Shown: one piece after another, positions 17,271 through 26,107 of the stretch | Numbering within the stretch: position 1 is the first letter of the stretch | Layout: each line of letters begins with the position of its first letter | Assembly (NCBI RefSeq): GCF_030811595.1 | Contig: NZ_JAUSRB010000002.1 | Location: forward strand, 3,038,001 to 3,102,000 | Length of the DNA: 64,000 nucleotides | Direction of reading: 5' to 3' | From: Streptosporangium brasiliense | Lineage (GTDB): Bacteria > Actinomycetota > Actinomycetes > Streptosporangiales > Streptosporangiaceae | Notes under the pieces: generated by a model | Told to the model about the DNA's origin: nothing | What the model saw: only the letters and a program-made list of their open reading frames with translations | The model's database searches: none | Position numbers and translations under genes: made by a program

Positions 17271-17711
17271 CTAGACCGGGATGGTGAGCTTACGGTGATC
17301 CCATGAGATCACTCGAGTGGGCTCCACCACGAAGGCGACCCTCTTGCGGCCGGTGTGGGCGACATACTCCGTGAGGAGCTCCTCGGCGTCAGGCATTCCC
17401 GCCATCCGCCGGGCGACGTTCATGCCGACCTCAAGGATGCCCTCGGAGTCGTCGATCCGCCGGGCGACGCCGTACACCAGGACACCGCGCAGGTCGGAGT
17501 ATTCGTCGCCGGCCTCGATCAGGCAGCTCACCCGGGCGTCCCGCTGGATGTTGAGCGCCTTCTGGGCCTTCCCGTAGGTCCAGAACGAGATCCGGCCCCC
17601 GGACAGCCCGTAGAACATGGTCACCAGGTGCGGTGTCCCGTCAGGGTTGACCGTGCCGAGCTGGAGCTTCCGCGATTCGGCGATGAAGGCGGTGATCTCG
17701 TCCTCGGTCAT
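17271..17711 (-). CDS. PPOX-class flavin/F420-binding split-barrel protein
   Basis: About 146 residues with the pyridoxamine-phosphate-oxidase-like split barrel: KLQLGTVNPDGTPHLVTMFY, FWTYGKAQKALNIQRDARVS, YVAHTGRKRVAFVVEPTRVISWD. Many actinobacterial members bind F420 or FMN and reduce diverse substrates. ATG 17711 (MTEDEITAF) fits the family start. GTG 17735 would give a nearly leaderless mRNA. It is the first gene of the operon with ferredoxin and ADH, directly downstream of the box at 17745-17758, so it may belong to the sterol regulon. Its substrate is unknown. Confidence 0.85.
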   Translation of the reverse strand: MTEDEITAFIAESRKLQLGTVNPDGTPHLVTMFYGLSGGRISFWTYGKAQKALNIQRDARVSCLIEAGDEYSDLRGVLVYGVARRIDDSEGILEVGMNVARRMAGMPDAEELLTEYVAHTGRKRVAFVVEPTRVISWDHRKLTIPV

Positions 17712-17744
17712 CACGATGCGAGCGCGCTGGTTCACGGTGCAAAG

Positions 17745-17758
17745 TAGAACACGTTCCA
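17745..17758. promoter_or_regulatory. KstR-type operator box (PPOX-ferredoxin-ADH operon)
   Basis: TAGAACACGTTCCA fits TNNAACNNGTTNNA, the published KstR operator pattern, exactly. It lies 34 bases upstream of the PPOX ATG and 55 bases before the divergent methyltransferase start. Confidence 0.7.
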
Positions 17759-17803
17759 TAAGGTCGGGCAAGGGCCGTTCGGAATGTTGTTCGGTCTAGG
17801 TAG

Positions 17804-18460
<657 letters not shown>

Positions 18461-18462
18461 CC

Positions 18463-21400
18463 TCATCGCCGCTCCCCGGTCACGATGGAGACCGCGACCG
18501 GCTCCTGCACGCCCCTGACCCGGACCACCGCCGAGGCGATCAGGTCGGAGCCGGCCCGCAGCAGCAGCCAGCCGTCCTCATGACCTCCCACGACGGTGAG
18601 CGGCGCCGACGGCGGGCGGTCCGCCCGGGTCAGGCACTGGACGGCCGTCCAGATCCGGGTGGTCACGGTCTCCTCGGGCTCGTCGCAGCACAGCCGTAAC
18701 TCGTCGATCAGCGGGGCGAACGCCGGCCCCAGGGTCCCGCTCGCCCCGCCCACCCGCTCCCAGGCACAGTGGGCCGGGGCGTCCACGCCGAGCACGAGAT
18801 CGCCCAGCCGGCTGCGGGAGGCCCCGCCGTCCATGGTCACGTGGAGCGCCGGATCGAGGCCGAGGGCGATCGCGGCCCGTTGCAGGTAGACGGCCAGCAG
18901 GTTCGGCGGCCACGGGTCACGCCGGGGGATCGGGCCGACGTCCTTCAGCCGCAGCCCGGTCCACGCCGCCACCAGCCGCCCGCGCACGTCGGTGGCGGTG
19001 ACGTCCCAGACGTACTCGCCCCCGTCGTGGTGGCGCTCGGTGGCGTGCAGCCGGACGTCCCCCTGGGACGGGCGGACCACCAGCCGCTCGCCGCCGACCG
19101 GCAGCAGCCGCCGGTGCGGCACGCACGCCTGCAGCGCGTGGATCGTGGCATCGCTCAGCCCCGGGCTGCCCAGCACCGGCCTGCCCTCGAACCAGCCGTC
19201 CGGGCCGTCGCCCTGCAGCTCGCCCCGGCACCCCCGCGCCTCGACGAGGGTGAGCTCCCTGACCCGCTGGAACCGGCCGGTGTGGAAGCACAGCGCGCCG
19301 TACAGCTCCCCGGCGTCCAGCGGCTCGGTGCCGTCCCGGTTCAGCTGTGGCACGGCGAGCGTCTCGTCGGCCGGGTCCACCGGGAACACGGCCCTGAAGT
19401 GGTCGACGTGGAATCCCGTCTCCTCGCTGCGGACCACCACCTCGACGCTCTGCCCGTGCCGGAGCGCGCACACCCGGATCGTGGTGCCGCCCTCGTCGGG
19501 CACGACCACCGGCCGGTCGAACGTCATCTGCCCGGCCTCGTCCAGCGGCCGCCCCGCCAGCACCCCCGCGGCCTGCGCCATCGCCTCCAGCGCCACCACC
19601 GCGGGCAGCACCGCCAGCCCGTCGATCCGGTGGTCGTCCAGGTAGGCGTCGCTCTTGAGCGACAGGCGGCTGTCGGCGACCAGCTCCACCCCGGGGACGT
19701 GCACGCGCACCTCGTCGAGGAAGCGGCCCCCTCCCTGGCAGGGGGCCGCGGGCCCGTCCAGCCTGCCGTGGACGGCCACGCCGGACGGCAGGTCCCCGCT
19801 CGTGAGCAGCGTGAGGAACAGCTCCGTCCCCTCCCGCGGCGTGAGAACCGTCGCGTCCGCGCCGCCCGGGGACCCGGCCGGCCCCGGTCCGGAGCCGTCG
19901 ACGGCCCACGCCGGCCAGTCGACGTGCAGCCCGCCGATCCTCCCGACCCGGTCGCGCACCAGCCCGCAGGCCAGCGCCCGGCAACTCTCGCCCGCCATGC
20001 CGTACCGGCCGGCCACCGATCCGAACGTCACGACGTGCCGGGGCGCGGCCGCGGCGAGCAGGTTGTCCAGGCCGGTCAGCTCGGAGGTGACGTGCCGCGC
20101 GAAGTCCTCGGCCGTGAGGTCGGCGAACCGGCCCGGCCGGCCGCCGCGCGTCGAGTGGATCACCATGGTGACCGGCCCCAGCGTGCTCTCCAGCTCCCGT
20201 ACGGCGTGCCCCACCTCCTCGGCGTCACCGAGGTCCGCCGCCGCGTAGCCGTGCCGGATCCCCCTGGCGGCAAGCTTCTCCGGATCTCCGGCCGCCACCG
20301 CTCCGGGGTCCGGCCGCTCCCGCCCGAGCAGGGCCAGCGCGCACCCGCTCGCCTCGGCCAGCGCCACGGCACAGGCGGACCCGATCCCCTCGTCGTCCCC
20401 GCTGACCAGCACCACGTCCGCGGGGCCCACCGGGAGCGGTCCCTGCCCGTCGAGGGCGAGTGGCATCCTGCCGCCCGGGTGCCCGGTGCCCAGGTCGAGG
20501 CCGGGATGCTCCAGCCGCAGCGACGCCAGGAACCCGGACAGGGCGTCGCCCTCGCAGACCACGGTCAGCCCCTCGAGGCCCGCGATCGCCTCATGGACCG
20601 CCGTGACCAGGGTCTCGACCGCCCCGGGCCGGAGCGGGTCGCCGATCACGACCCGCCTGCCCGGACTGTTCCGGGCCTCCGTCCGCGGCCGGGTGCCGGG
20701 ACGTCCCTTCCCGGTCGTGGGAGCGGCCCCGGCCACCGCGGGACCGGCCCCGGTCGCCACGGGGGCGGCCCGGCCGCCGGCCTCCGGATCCTCGGCGAAG
20801 CACCTCACCCAGCGCGCCACCCCGGCCACCGGCCCGGCGCCGGCCCGCTCCCGGGGCGCCTCCGCGCGGGTCTCCTGCCCGGCGCCGCCGTGCCGGACGG
20901 GCGCGCACGGGCCGGCGACGAAGACGCGGTCGCGCCAGATGTCGACGGGGCGGGCCGGGAGGTCACCGTAGAGGGCGGTGAGGTCCGGGACCATCATGGC
21001 CGCCCAGAGAGCGGCGGCGGTCTCGGCCGAGGGGACCCCGGCGGGGCAGGACCCGGCGGGGAGGGAGGGGGCGGTACCGGCGTCCGGACCCGGCCCGGGA
21101 TAGATCCCCGGCAGGGCGGCCGGCAGGCCGGACCCCGAGGCGTCCAGCCACTCCAGGGCGGTGCCGGCCCGCTCGGCGAGCTGTTCGGCCGACCCCGCCA
21201 CGATCGCGATCCGCGACGGCCCGGCGGGGGCGGTCCCCAGCGCGTGCGCGAGGTCGCACAGCTCCGCCTCCGACCACCGCGCCGCCTGGTCCGCGACACG
21301 CTCCAGCACCGGCCGCACGGCCCCGGCGTCCTCGCCCGAGAAGGCGAACACCACCGGCTCCTCCCACGAGGGCCCGTCGATCGCCCGCCGGGGCCGGACG

Positions 21401-22950
21401 TCCCCCGCTCCGGCGGGGAGGGGATCCGCGCCGGCCGGGCCGGGCGCGGTGAGGACGAGGTGGACGTTGACGCCGCCGGAGCCCATGGCGCTCACCCCCG
21501 CGTGGCGGGGTCCGGCGGGCCACGGCTCGGGGGCGGTCAGGGCACGCAGGGGCGCGCCGGGGACGGTCAGGAGGGGGTGCGGGGACCGGCAGCCGGTGGT
21601 CGGGGGGAGCACGCCGGAGGCGATGCTCAGGGTGGCCTTGATCAGCCCCGCGACCCCGGCCGCCGCCTTGGTGTGCCCGATGTTGGCGCCGACGGACCCG
21701 ATCGCCGCCCGCCGCGCGGTCCCGTTCACTGTCTCCTCCGCGAGGCCGGTCCCGTTCACCGCCTCCTTCGCAGACCCGCTCCTGTTCACCGCCTCCGGAG
21801 CGGGACCTGCGCCGGGCGCCGCCCGCCGTACGGGGTCAGGCTCGGGGACCGCCTGCCGCGCGGCGTCGGAGAGGAGGCGGGTGAGCGCGGTGAGCTCGGC
21901 GGTGTCGGCGGCGGCCGTGCCGGTGCCGCTGCCCTCGAACAGGGCGACCGCGGCGGGGGAGACCTCCGCCCGCGCGTAGGCGCGGCGCAGCGCCAGGAGC
22001 CGGCCGTCGGCCTCCGGGCGGGAGAGGTCGCCCCCGCCGTCGCAGGACACGCCCCAGCCGGCGATCTCCGCGTAGATCCGGGACCCGGCGGCACGGGCGT
22101 CGGCCGTACGCGCCAGGGCGACGATCCCGCAGCCCTCGCCCGGCCAGAAACCGTCCGACCGGACGTCGTAGACCCGCATCCGCTCACCGGCCAGCACGCC
22201 CGCCTTGGCCAGGCCGACCAGCTCGAACGGGTCGAGGCTGAGGTCCACGCCGCCGGCCAGGGCGAAGTCCGCGCTCCCGTCCAGCAGCGAACGGCACGCG
22301 GTGACCACCGCGAGCAGGGACGAGGCGCCGGCGCCGTCCACCGCGTATCCGCCGCCGCGCAGGCCGAAGTGGTCGCAGATGCGCGTGGCGATCGTGCCGG
22401 GCAGGCTCCCGGCCAGGCTCTCGTCGGAGATCTCGGGGAAGGGCCGCAGATACCCGGTCTCCGCCTGGGCCAGCAACCGGGCGGCCGTCTCCTGGGGGAG
22501 CTCGGCCAGGGCCGAGGCCAGCACGCGCCGCACGTACGGCCAGCGCAGCCGGAGGGCGGCGGCCCGGGAGACCTCGCCGGTCAGGGTGTTGCCGACGACC
22601 ACCGTGACCCGGTCCCGGTCGAGCCCCTCCCCGCCGGGGACCCCCGCGTCCGCCAGGGCGCGGGAGGCGGTGTCCAGGGCCAGCCAGTGGGCCGGGTCGG
22701 TGACCCGGTGGACCGCCTCGGGGACGCCGAAGGCGGCCCGGTCGAACTCCCAGCCCTCGATCAGGGCGGCGCGGGTGCTGTGGGTGCGGTCGGGGGCCGA
22801 CCGGTCGGGGGAGTGGTAGTCGGTCAGGTCCAGCCGCTCGACGGGCAGGCGGCGGAAGGCCCGCCGCTGCCACAGCACCGTCTCCCACAGCGCCAGCGGA
22901 TCGGGCGCGTCCGGATAGGTGCAGGCCAACCCCACGATCGCGACGGACAT
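18463..22950 (-). CDS. Degenerate enediyne-PKS-like (PKSE-like) synthase: KS0-linker-KR0-DH, no AT or ACP
   Basis: 1495 residues; ATG 22950 (MSVAIVGLACTYPDAPDP) has GGAGAGG 8 bases upstream. Residues ~1-470 are a ketosynthase fold closest to PKSE by LAGGVDLSLDPFELVGLAKAG. The active-site Cys is Gly208 (VDGAGASSL; codon GGC at 22327-22329), the first His is Ser341 (EGSGTGT), and His426 (NIGHTKAAAG) remains. A ~50-residue repetitive insert (EAVN units, ~365-415) splits the KS. The pre-AT and post-AT linkers survive but no AT core (GHSxGE) or ACP (DSL) motif is visible. A KR-like domain (~845-1000) has Arg where the catalytic Tyr should be. A hot-dog DH domain keeps His1107 in HRIDGLAVLP. The end recalls a phosphopantetheinyl transferase with its W-x-x-K-E motif changed (RIWTAVQCL). 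Condensation looks impossible. Confidence 0.8.
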   Translation of the reverse strand: MSVAIVGLACTYPDAPDPLALWETVLWQRRAFRRLPVERLDLTDYHSPDRSAPDRTHSTRAALIEGWEFDRAAFGVPEAVHRVTDPAHWLALDTASRALADAGVPGGEGLDRDRVTVVVGNTLTGEVSRAAALRLRWPYVRRVLASALAELPQETAARLLAQAETGYLRPFPEISDESLAGSLPGTIATRICDHFGLRGGGYAVDGAGASSLLAVVTACRSLLDGSADFALAGGVDLSLDPFELVGLAKAGVLAGERMRVYDVRSDGFWPGEGCGIVALARTADARAAGSRIYAEIAGWGVSCDGGGDLSRPEADGRLLALRRAYARAEVSPAAVALFEGSGTGTAAADTAELTALTRLLSDAARQAVPEPDPVRRAAPGAGPAPEAVNRSGSAKEAVNGTGLAEETVNGTARRAAIGSVGANIGHTKAAAGVAGLIKATLSIASGVLPPTTGCRSPHPLLTVPGAPLRALTAPEPWPAGPRHAGVSAMGSGGVNVHLVLTAPGPAGADPLPAGAGDVRPRRAIDGPSWEEPVVFAFSGEDAGAVRPVLERVADQAARWSEAELCDLAHALGTAPAGPSRIAIVAGSAEQLAERAGTALEWLDASGSGLPAALPGIYPGPGPDAGTAPSLPAGSCPAGVPSAETAAALWAAMMVPDLTALYGDLPARPVDIWRDRVFVAGPCAPVRHGGAGQETRAEAPRERAGAGPVAGVARWVRCFAEDPEAGGRAAPVATGAGPAVAGAAPTTGKGRPGTRPRTEARNSPGRRVVIGDPLRPGAVETLVTAVHEAIAGLEGLTVVCEGDALSGFLASLRLEHPGLDLGTGHPGGRMPLALDGQGPLPVGPADVVLVSGDDEGIGSACAVALAEASGCALALLGRERPDPGAVAAGDPEKLAARGIRHGYAAADLGDAEEVGHAVRELESTLGPVTMVIHSTRGGRPGRFADLTAEDFARHVTSELTGLDNLLAAAAPRHVVTFGSVAGRYGMAGESCRALACGLVRDRVGRIGGLHVDWPAWAVDGSGPGPAGSPGGADATVLTPREGTELFLTLLTSGDLPSGVAVHGRLDGPAAPCQGGGRFLDEVRVHVPGVELVADSRLSLKSDAYLDDHRIDGLAVLPAVVALEAMAQAAGVLAGRPLDEAGQMTFDRPVVVPDEGGTTIRVCALRHGQSVEVVVRSEETGFHVDHFRAVFPVDPADETLAVPQLNRDGTEPLDAGELYGALCFHTGRFQRVRELTLVEARGCRGELQGDGPDGWFEGRPVLGSPGLSDATIHALQACVPHRRLLPVGGERLVVRPSQGDVRLHATERHHDGGEYVWDVTATDVRGRLVAAWTGLRLKDVGPIPRRDPWPPNLLAVYLQRAAIALGLDPALHVTMDGGASRSRLGDLVLGVDAPAHCAWERVGGASGTLGPAFAPLIDELRLCCDEPEETVTTRIWTAVQCLTRADRPPSAPLTVVGGHEDGWLLLRAGSDLIASAVVRVRGVQEPVAVSIVTGERR

Positions 22951-22979
22951 TCGGCACACCTCTCCGGTGTTCACATGGA

Positions 22980-23918
22980 TCATGGCTGGACGCCCGCCGG
23001 GACCTCGGGCAGGTCCCGCGCGCCGGCGGGGACGGGGACGGTGAGCGGGCGGACGCGGGCGAGCAGGGCCAGGCCCGCCCCCCGGCCGGCGCAGACGATC
23101 AAAAGGGCGGACAGCAGCCCGAACACGACGTGGAGCTGGACCAGCAGGCCGTAGACCGCCGCCGCGGCCAGGCCGAACCAGACCTGGTTACGGGGCCTCG
23201 CCGGAGTCGTGTCCAGGTCGGTGACCAGGTAGGTGGTGTAGAGGACGAACGCCGCACCGGTCATCGGCAGCAGGGCGCCGAGCGGCGGGAGGCCGGCCGC
23301 CGCGCCCCGGACGAGCCCCTGCAGGGCGGACCCGACCGCCCAGCCCAGGGCCAGCGGCAGCCTCCCGGCCAGCCCGGCGTTCGCCGCGCCCAGCGCCAGC
23401 AGGGCCAGCGGCACGAGCGCGTCGAACGGCCCCGACACCCATTCGGTGAACTGGTACGGCGGCGCGGCGCCGACCCACGGCATCAGCAGCAGCACGGCGG
23501 CGGCGCCGGAGCACGGCGGGTTCAGGTAGTGCCTGCCGGGCGTGCCCGCCGCCGTGCCGGGCACCCTGACCCGCAGGACGTAGGTGCTGCCGACGCCGAT
23601 GAGGACGGCCAGCGCGACCGGCGCCGGGTGCGCGCTGCCGGACAGCAGCATCGCGCACGTCAGCCCGGTGATGTAGGAGGGCAGCAGGAAGCCGGCCACC
23701 CGGCCGGGCCCCGCCCCGCGGTACCGCGCCCGGCGCCGCCACGCCCACGCCTCCACGGTCTCCAGCGCGAACTCGGCGGTCACCCCGGTGACCGCGCCCA
23801 CGATCGGCGCCAGATAGGCCTGCTCGAAGCCGAGCACGGTGTGCCCCAGCACCGTCACCAGGGTGATGGACCCGGCGAAATACCGGAGCGCCCTGTCGCG
23901 TTCCCGGGCGGTGGTCAT
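22980..23918 (-). CDS. UnbU-like integral membrane protein (enediyne-cluster-associated)
   Basis: 312 residues with about eight hydrophobic segments in an RnfD/NqrB-like layout (SITLVTVLGHTVLGFEQAYL, GLTCAMLLSG, GRHYLNPPCSGAAAVLLLMP). ATG 23918 is 2 bases past the UnbV stop, and the frame ends 30 bases before the PKSE-like start. UnbU, UnbV and UnbL form a trio found beside PKSE genes in enediyne clusters; no biochemical role is established to my knowledge. The identification rests on membrane layout plus the neighbouring UnbV and DUF1702 genes. Confidence 0.75.
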   Translation of the reverse strand: MTTARERDRALRYFAGSITLVTVLGHTVLGFEQAYLAPIVGAVTGVTAEFALETVEAWAWRRRARYRGAGPGRVAGFLLPSYITGLTCAMLLSGSAHPAPVALAVLIGVGSTYVLRVRVPGTAAGTPGRHYLNPPCSGAAAVLLLMPWVGAAPPYQFTEWVSGPFDALVPLALLALGAANAGLAGRLPLALGWAVGSALQGLVRGAAAGLPPLGALLPMTGAAFVLYTTYLVTDLDTTPARPRNQVWFGLAAAAVYGLLVQLHVVFGLLSALLIVCAGRGAGLALLARVRPLTVPVPAGARDLPEVPAGVQP

Positions 23919-23920
23919 GA

Positions 23921-26107
23921 TCAGTCCATCTCCCGGGCGCGGCCGTCGGCCAGCAGGAGCCGGTGCCAGCCGGGCCGTACGGACACCGACGCGGCGTGGA
24001 GGACGCCGCAGGCGTCGCGCCAGGACAGCTCGACCGGGTACGGGCCGTCCGGCGCGCCGTCGCCCAGGCCGAACAGCAGCTCCGGCGCGGAGACGCCGTT
24101 GTGCCCGTTGGCCGGGTAGAGCTGCCGGCTCAGCGTCCTCCCGCCGGGCAGGCGCACCGTGGCGGTGGCTCCGACGGCCGGACGCGTCCGGACCCGGCCG
24201 GGCGCGGCGGAGCGGGACCGGACGGCGCCTGACGCGGCCGGGCCGACGAGCGCGGGGAGCGTCAGCCGCGGCCGCTCCAGCGGCGGGCCGGTCGGGAGAG
24301 GGCTGATGAGCGCCGAGAGCGCCGCGACGGGGTGGGGTGAGAGGGGGCCGGTGAGCCCGGGGGCGGAGCGGGACGGGAGGGGGCTGATGAGCGCGGAGAG
24401 CGCCGTTGCCGGGCCGGTTGAGGTGAGAGGCGCCGGGAGGGGGCGGGCCTGGGCCGGGAAGGGATGGGCCTGGGCGGGGGCCGTGGCGCAGGGACCGGCG
24501 GGAAGACGTGGGCGCAGGCCCACGAACGGCGCGGTGGCGCCGTCGTTGCGGTAGAGCGCCGAGGCGGCCCACTGGTTGGCGACCGCGAAGTCCAGCCGCC
24601 CGTCGTCGTCGACGTCACCGACGGCGAAGGACCGGCTGACCGTGTCCCCGCCGACCCCGGCCCGCCGGGCCACGTCCACGTAGCGGCCGTCGGCGCCCCG
24701 GGCGAAGAAGCTGTTGGTGTCGCGGCCCGACAGGTCGTCCCCGGCCCCGAGGCGCGGCCACAGCGCCGGCTCCCGCAGGAACAGGTCGTTGGACATCGCC
24801 GCCTCCTGCAGCTGCGCCCACCGGCTGACCTCCCCCCGGACCGCCCCGGTCGCGTGCATGATCTCGTCGGTGCCGTCGTTGTCGAAGTCGGCGGCCTTGA
24901 CGTCCCAGGACCAGCCGGTACGGCCCAGCCCCAGCTCCTCGCCGCGGTCGTCGTAGGGCGCGTGGCCCCCGTGGAGCCCGCCCGGCCGGGAGACGAAGGC
25001 GAAGTTGCTCTCGTGCAGCGCGTAGTCCTCGGTGAGGTTGCTGACCAGGATGTCCGGTGTGCCGTCGGCGTTGAGATCGGTGAAGCCGACCCCCATGCCC
25101 TTGAAGGAGTCCTGGCCGACCACGCGGGACTTGGGCGTGGCCAGGTGCCGGGTGCCGCGCGCCTCCCGGAAGCTGATCCTGCCGGGCGCGGACTCGTTGA
25201 CCAGCAGCTCGTCCGGGCCGAAGTCGTTGGCCACGTACAGCTCGGGCAGCCCGTCGCCGTCCAGGTCCTGGGCGCCCAGCGCGAGCGTCCACCCCCTGCC
25301 CCCGGACTCGCCGAACACCCCTTCGGCCTCGGCGAACCGGGCGGGCCCCGTCGCCCGGTAGAGCCGGTCGGCACCCCCGTCCCCGGCGTCGGACAGCGAG
25401 CCGGGCAGCACGATGTCGCCGTGGTCGCCGGTGTCGTCCAGCACCCTGGCGCCGTCCGGGAAGTAGTTGCCGAAGACCAGGTCGAGGCGGCCGTCGCCGT
25501 CGAAGTCACCGGCCGTGGCGGCGCTGGTGTTCCAGACCTCCGGCCGCGGGGTCAGGTCCCGGTGGCGGAAGGCCGCCCCGGACGGCGGGACCCCGGGCAC
25601 GCGCAGGAACAGCGAGGGGGAGCGGCCCCAGTAGTAGACGACCAGGTCCTGCCAGCCGTCCTGGTCGAGGTCGGCCGGCAGGCACCCCGTCGGCGCCTCG
25701 TACGGCATCCGCCCCGGCGCGGACAGCGTGAACGGCCGGTAGCGCCGGGGCGTCCCCGGCGCGGGGCTCACGGTCACCGTGTCATGACGCGGGTCGACCA
25801 GGCACACGTCGTCGGAGACGACCGCGTTGTCGACGTCGAACAGCGCGACCCCCGCGCCCGTCGAGGAGACCCAGGCCCGGAGGTTCCGGTAGCCCGGCGC
25901 GACCGGCCGGAGGCTCCGGTCGCCCGGCCGGTCGGCCGGGCCGAGGCGGCTGGCGGCGAAGGAGAAGCCCGCGGCGGCCTCCACCGTGGAGGCGCGCGGG
26001 GGGCCGGTCAGCAGCCAGCCGGCGGCGCAGGCCGTCAGGGCCAGCGCCCCCGCCGCGCACCTGCGGATCCCCGGCACCGCTTTCACGACTCCCCGAGCTG
26101 TGGTCAT
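23921..26107 (-). CDS. UnbV-like FG-GAP repeat protein (CRTAC1/ASPIC-UnbV family)
   Basis: 728 residues. A signal peptide or anchor (residues ~10-32, CAAGALALTACAAGWLLTG) precedes about six FG-GAP beta-propeller repeats with calcium-type loops: DLDQDGWQDLVV, DFDGDGRLDLVFG, DLDGDGLPELYVA, DLNADGTPDILVS, DFDNDGTDEIMHA, DVDDDGRLDFAVA. The C-terminus has the ASPIC/UnbV domain (ATVRLPGGRTLSRQL...LLFGLGD). Between them sits an unusual ~85-residue Pro/Ser-rich insert containing ALSALISPLP twice. ATG 26107 overlaps the UnbL stop (ATGA). It is probably extracytoplasmic. Confidence 0.88.
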   Translation of the reverse strand: MTTARGVVKAVPGIRRCAAGALALTACAAGWLLTGPPRASTVEAAAGFSFAASRLGPADRPGDRSLRPVAPGYRNLRAWVSSTGAGVALFDVDNAVVSDDVCLVDPRHDTVTVSPAPGTPRRYRPFTLSAPGRMPYEAPTGCLPADLDQDGWQDLVVYYWGRSPSLFLRVPGVPPSGAAFRHRDLTPRPEVWNTSAATAGDFDGDGRLDLVFGNYFPDGARVLDDTGDHGDIVLPGSLSDAGDGGADRLYRATGPARFAEAEGVFGESGGRGWTLALGAQDLDGDGLPELYVANDFGPDELLVNESAPGRISFREARGTRHLATPKSRVVGQDSFKGMGVGFTDLNADGTPDILVSNLTEDYALHESNFAFVSRPGGLHGGHAPYDDRGEELGLGRTGWSWDVKAADFDNDGTDEIMHATGAVRGEVSRWAQLQEAAMSNDLFLREPALWPRLGAGDDLSGRDTNSFFARGADGRYVDVARRAGVGGDTVSRSFAVGDVDDDGRLDFAVANQWAASALYRNDGATAPFVGLRPRLPAGPCATAPAQAHPFPAQARPLPAPLTSTGPATALSALISPLPSRSAPGLTGPLSPHPVAALSALISPLPTGPPLERPRLTLPALVGPAASGAVRSRSAAPGRVRTRPAVGATATVRLPGGRTLSRQLYPANGHNGVSAPELLFGLGDGAPDGPYPVELSWRDACGVLHAASVSVRPGWHRLLLADGRAREMD

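Noticed and set aside
18769-23154. Very long plus-strand open frame opposite the PKSE-like gene
   Set aside because: Shadow frame caused by high GC at third positions; composition is Arg/Pro/Gly/His-rich, no motif is recognisable and the minus-strand gene has clear domains.
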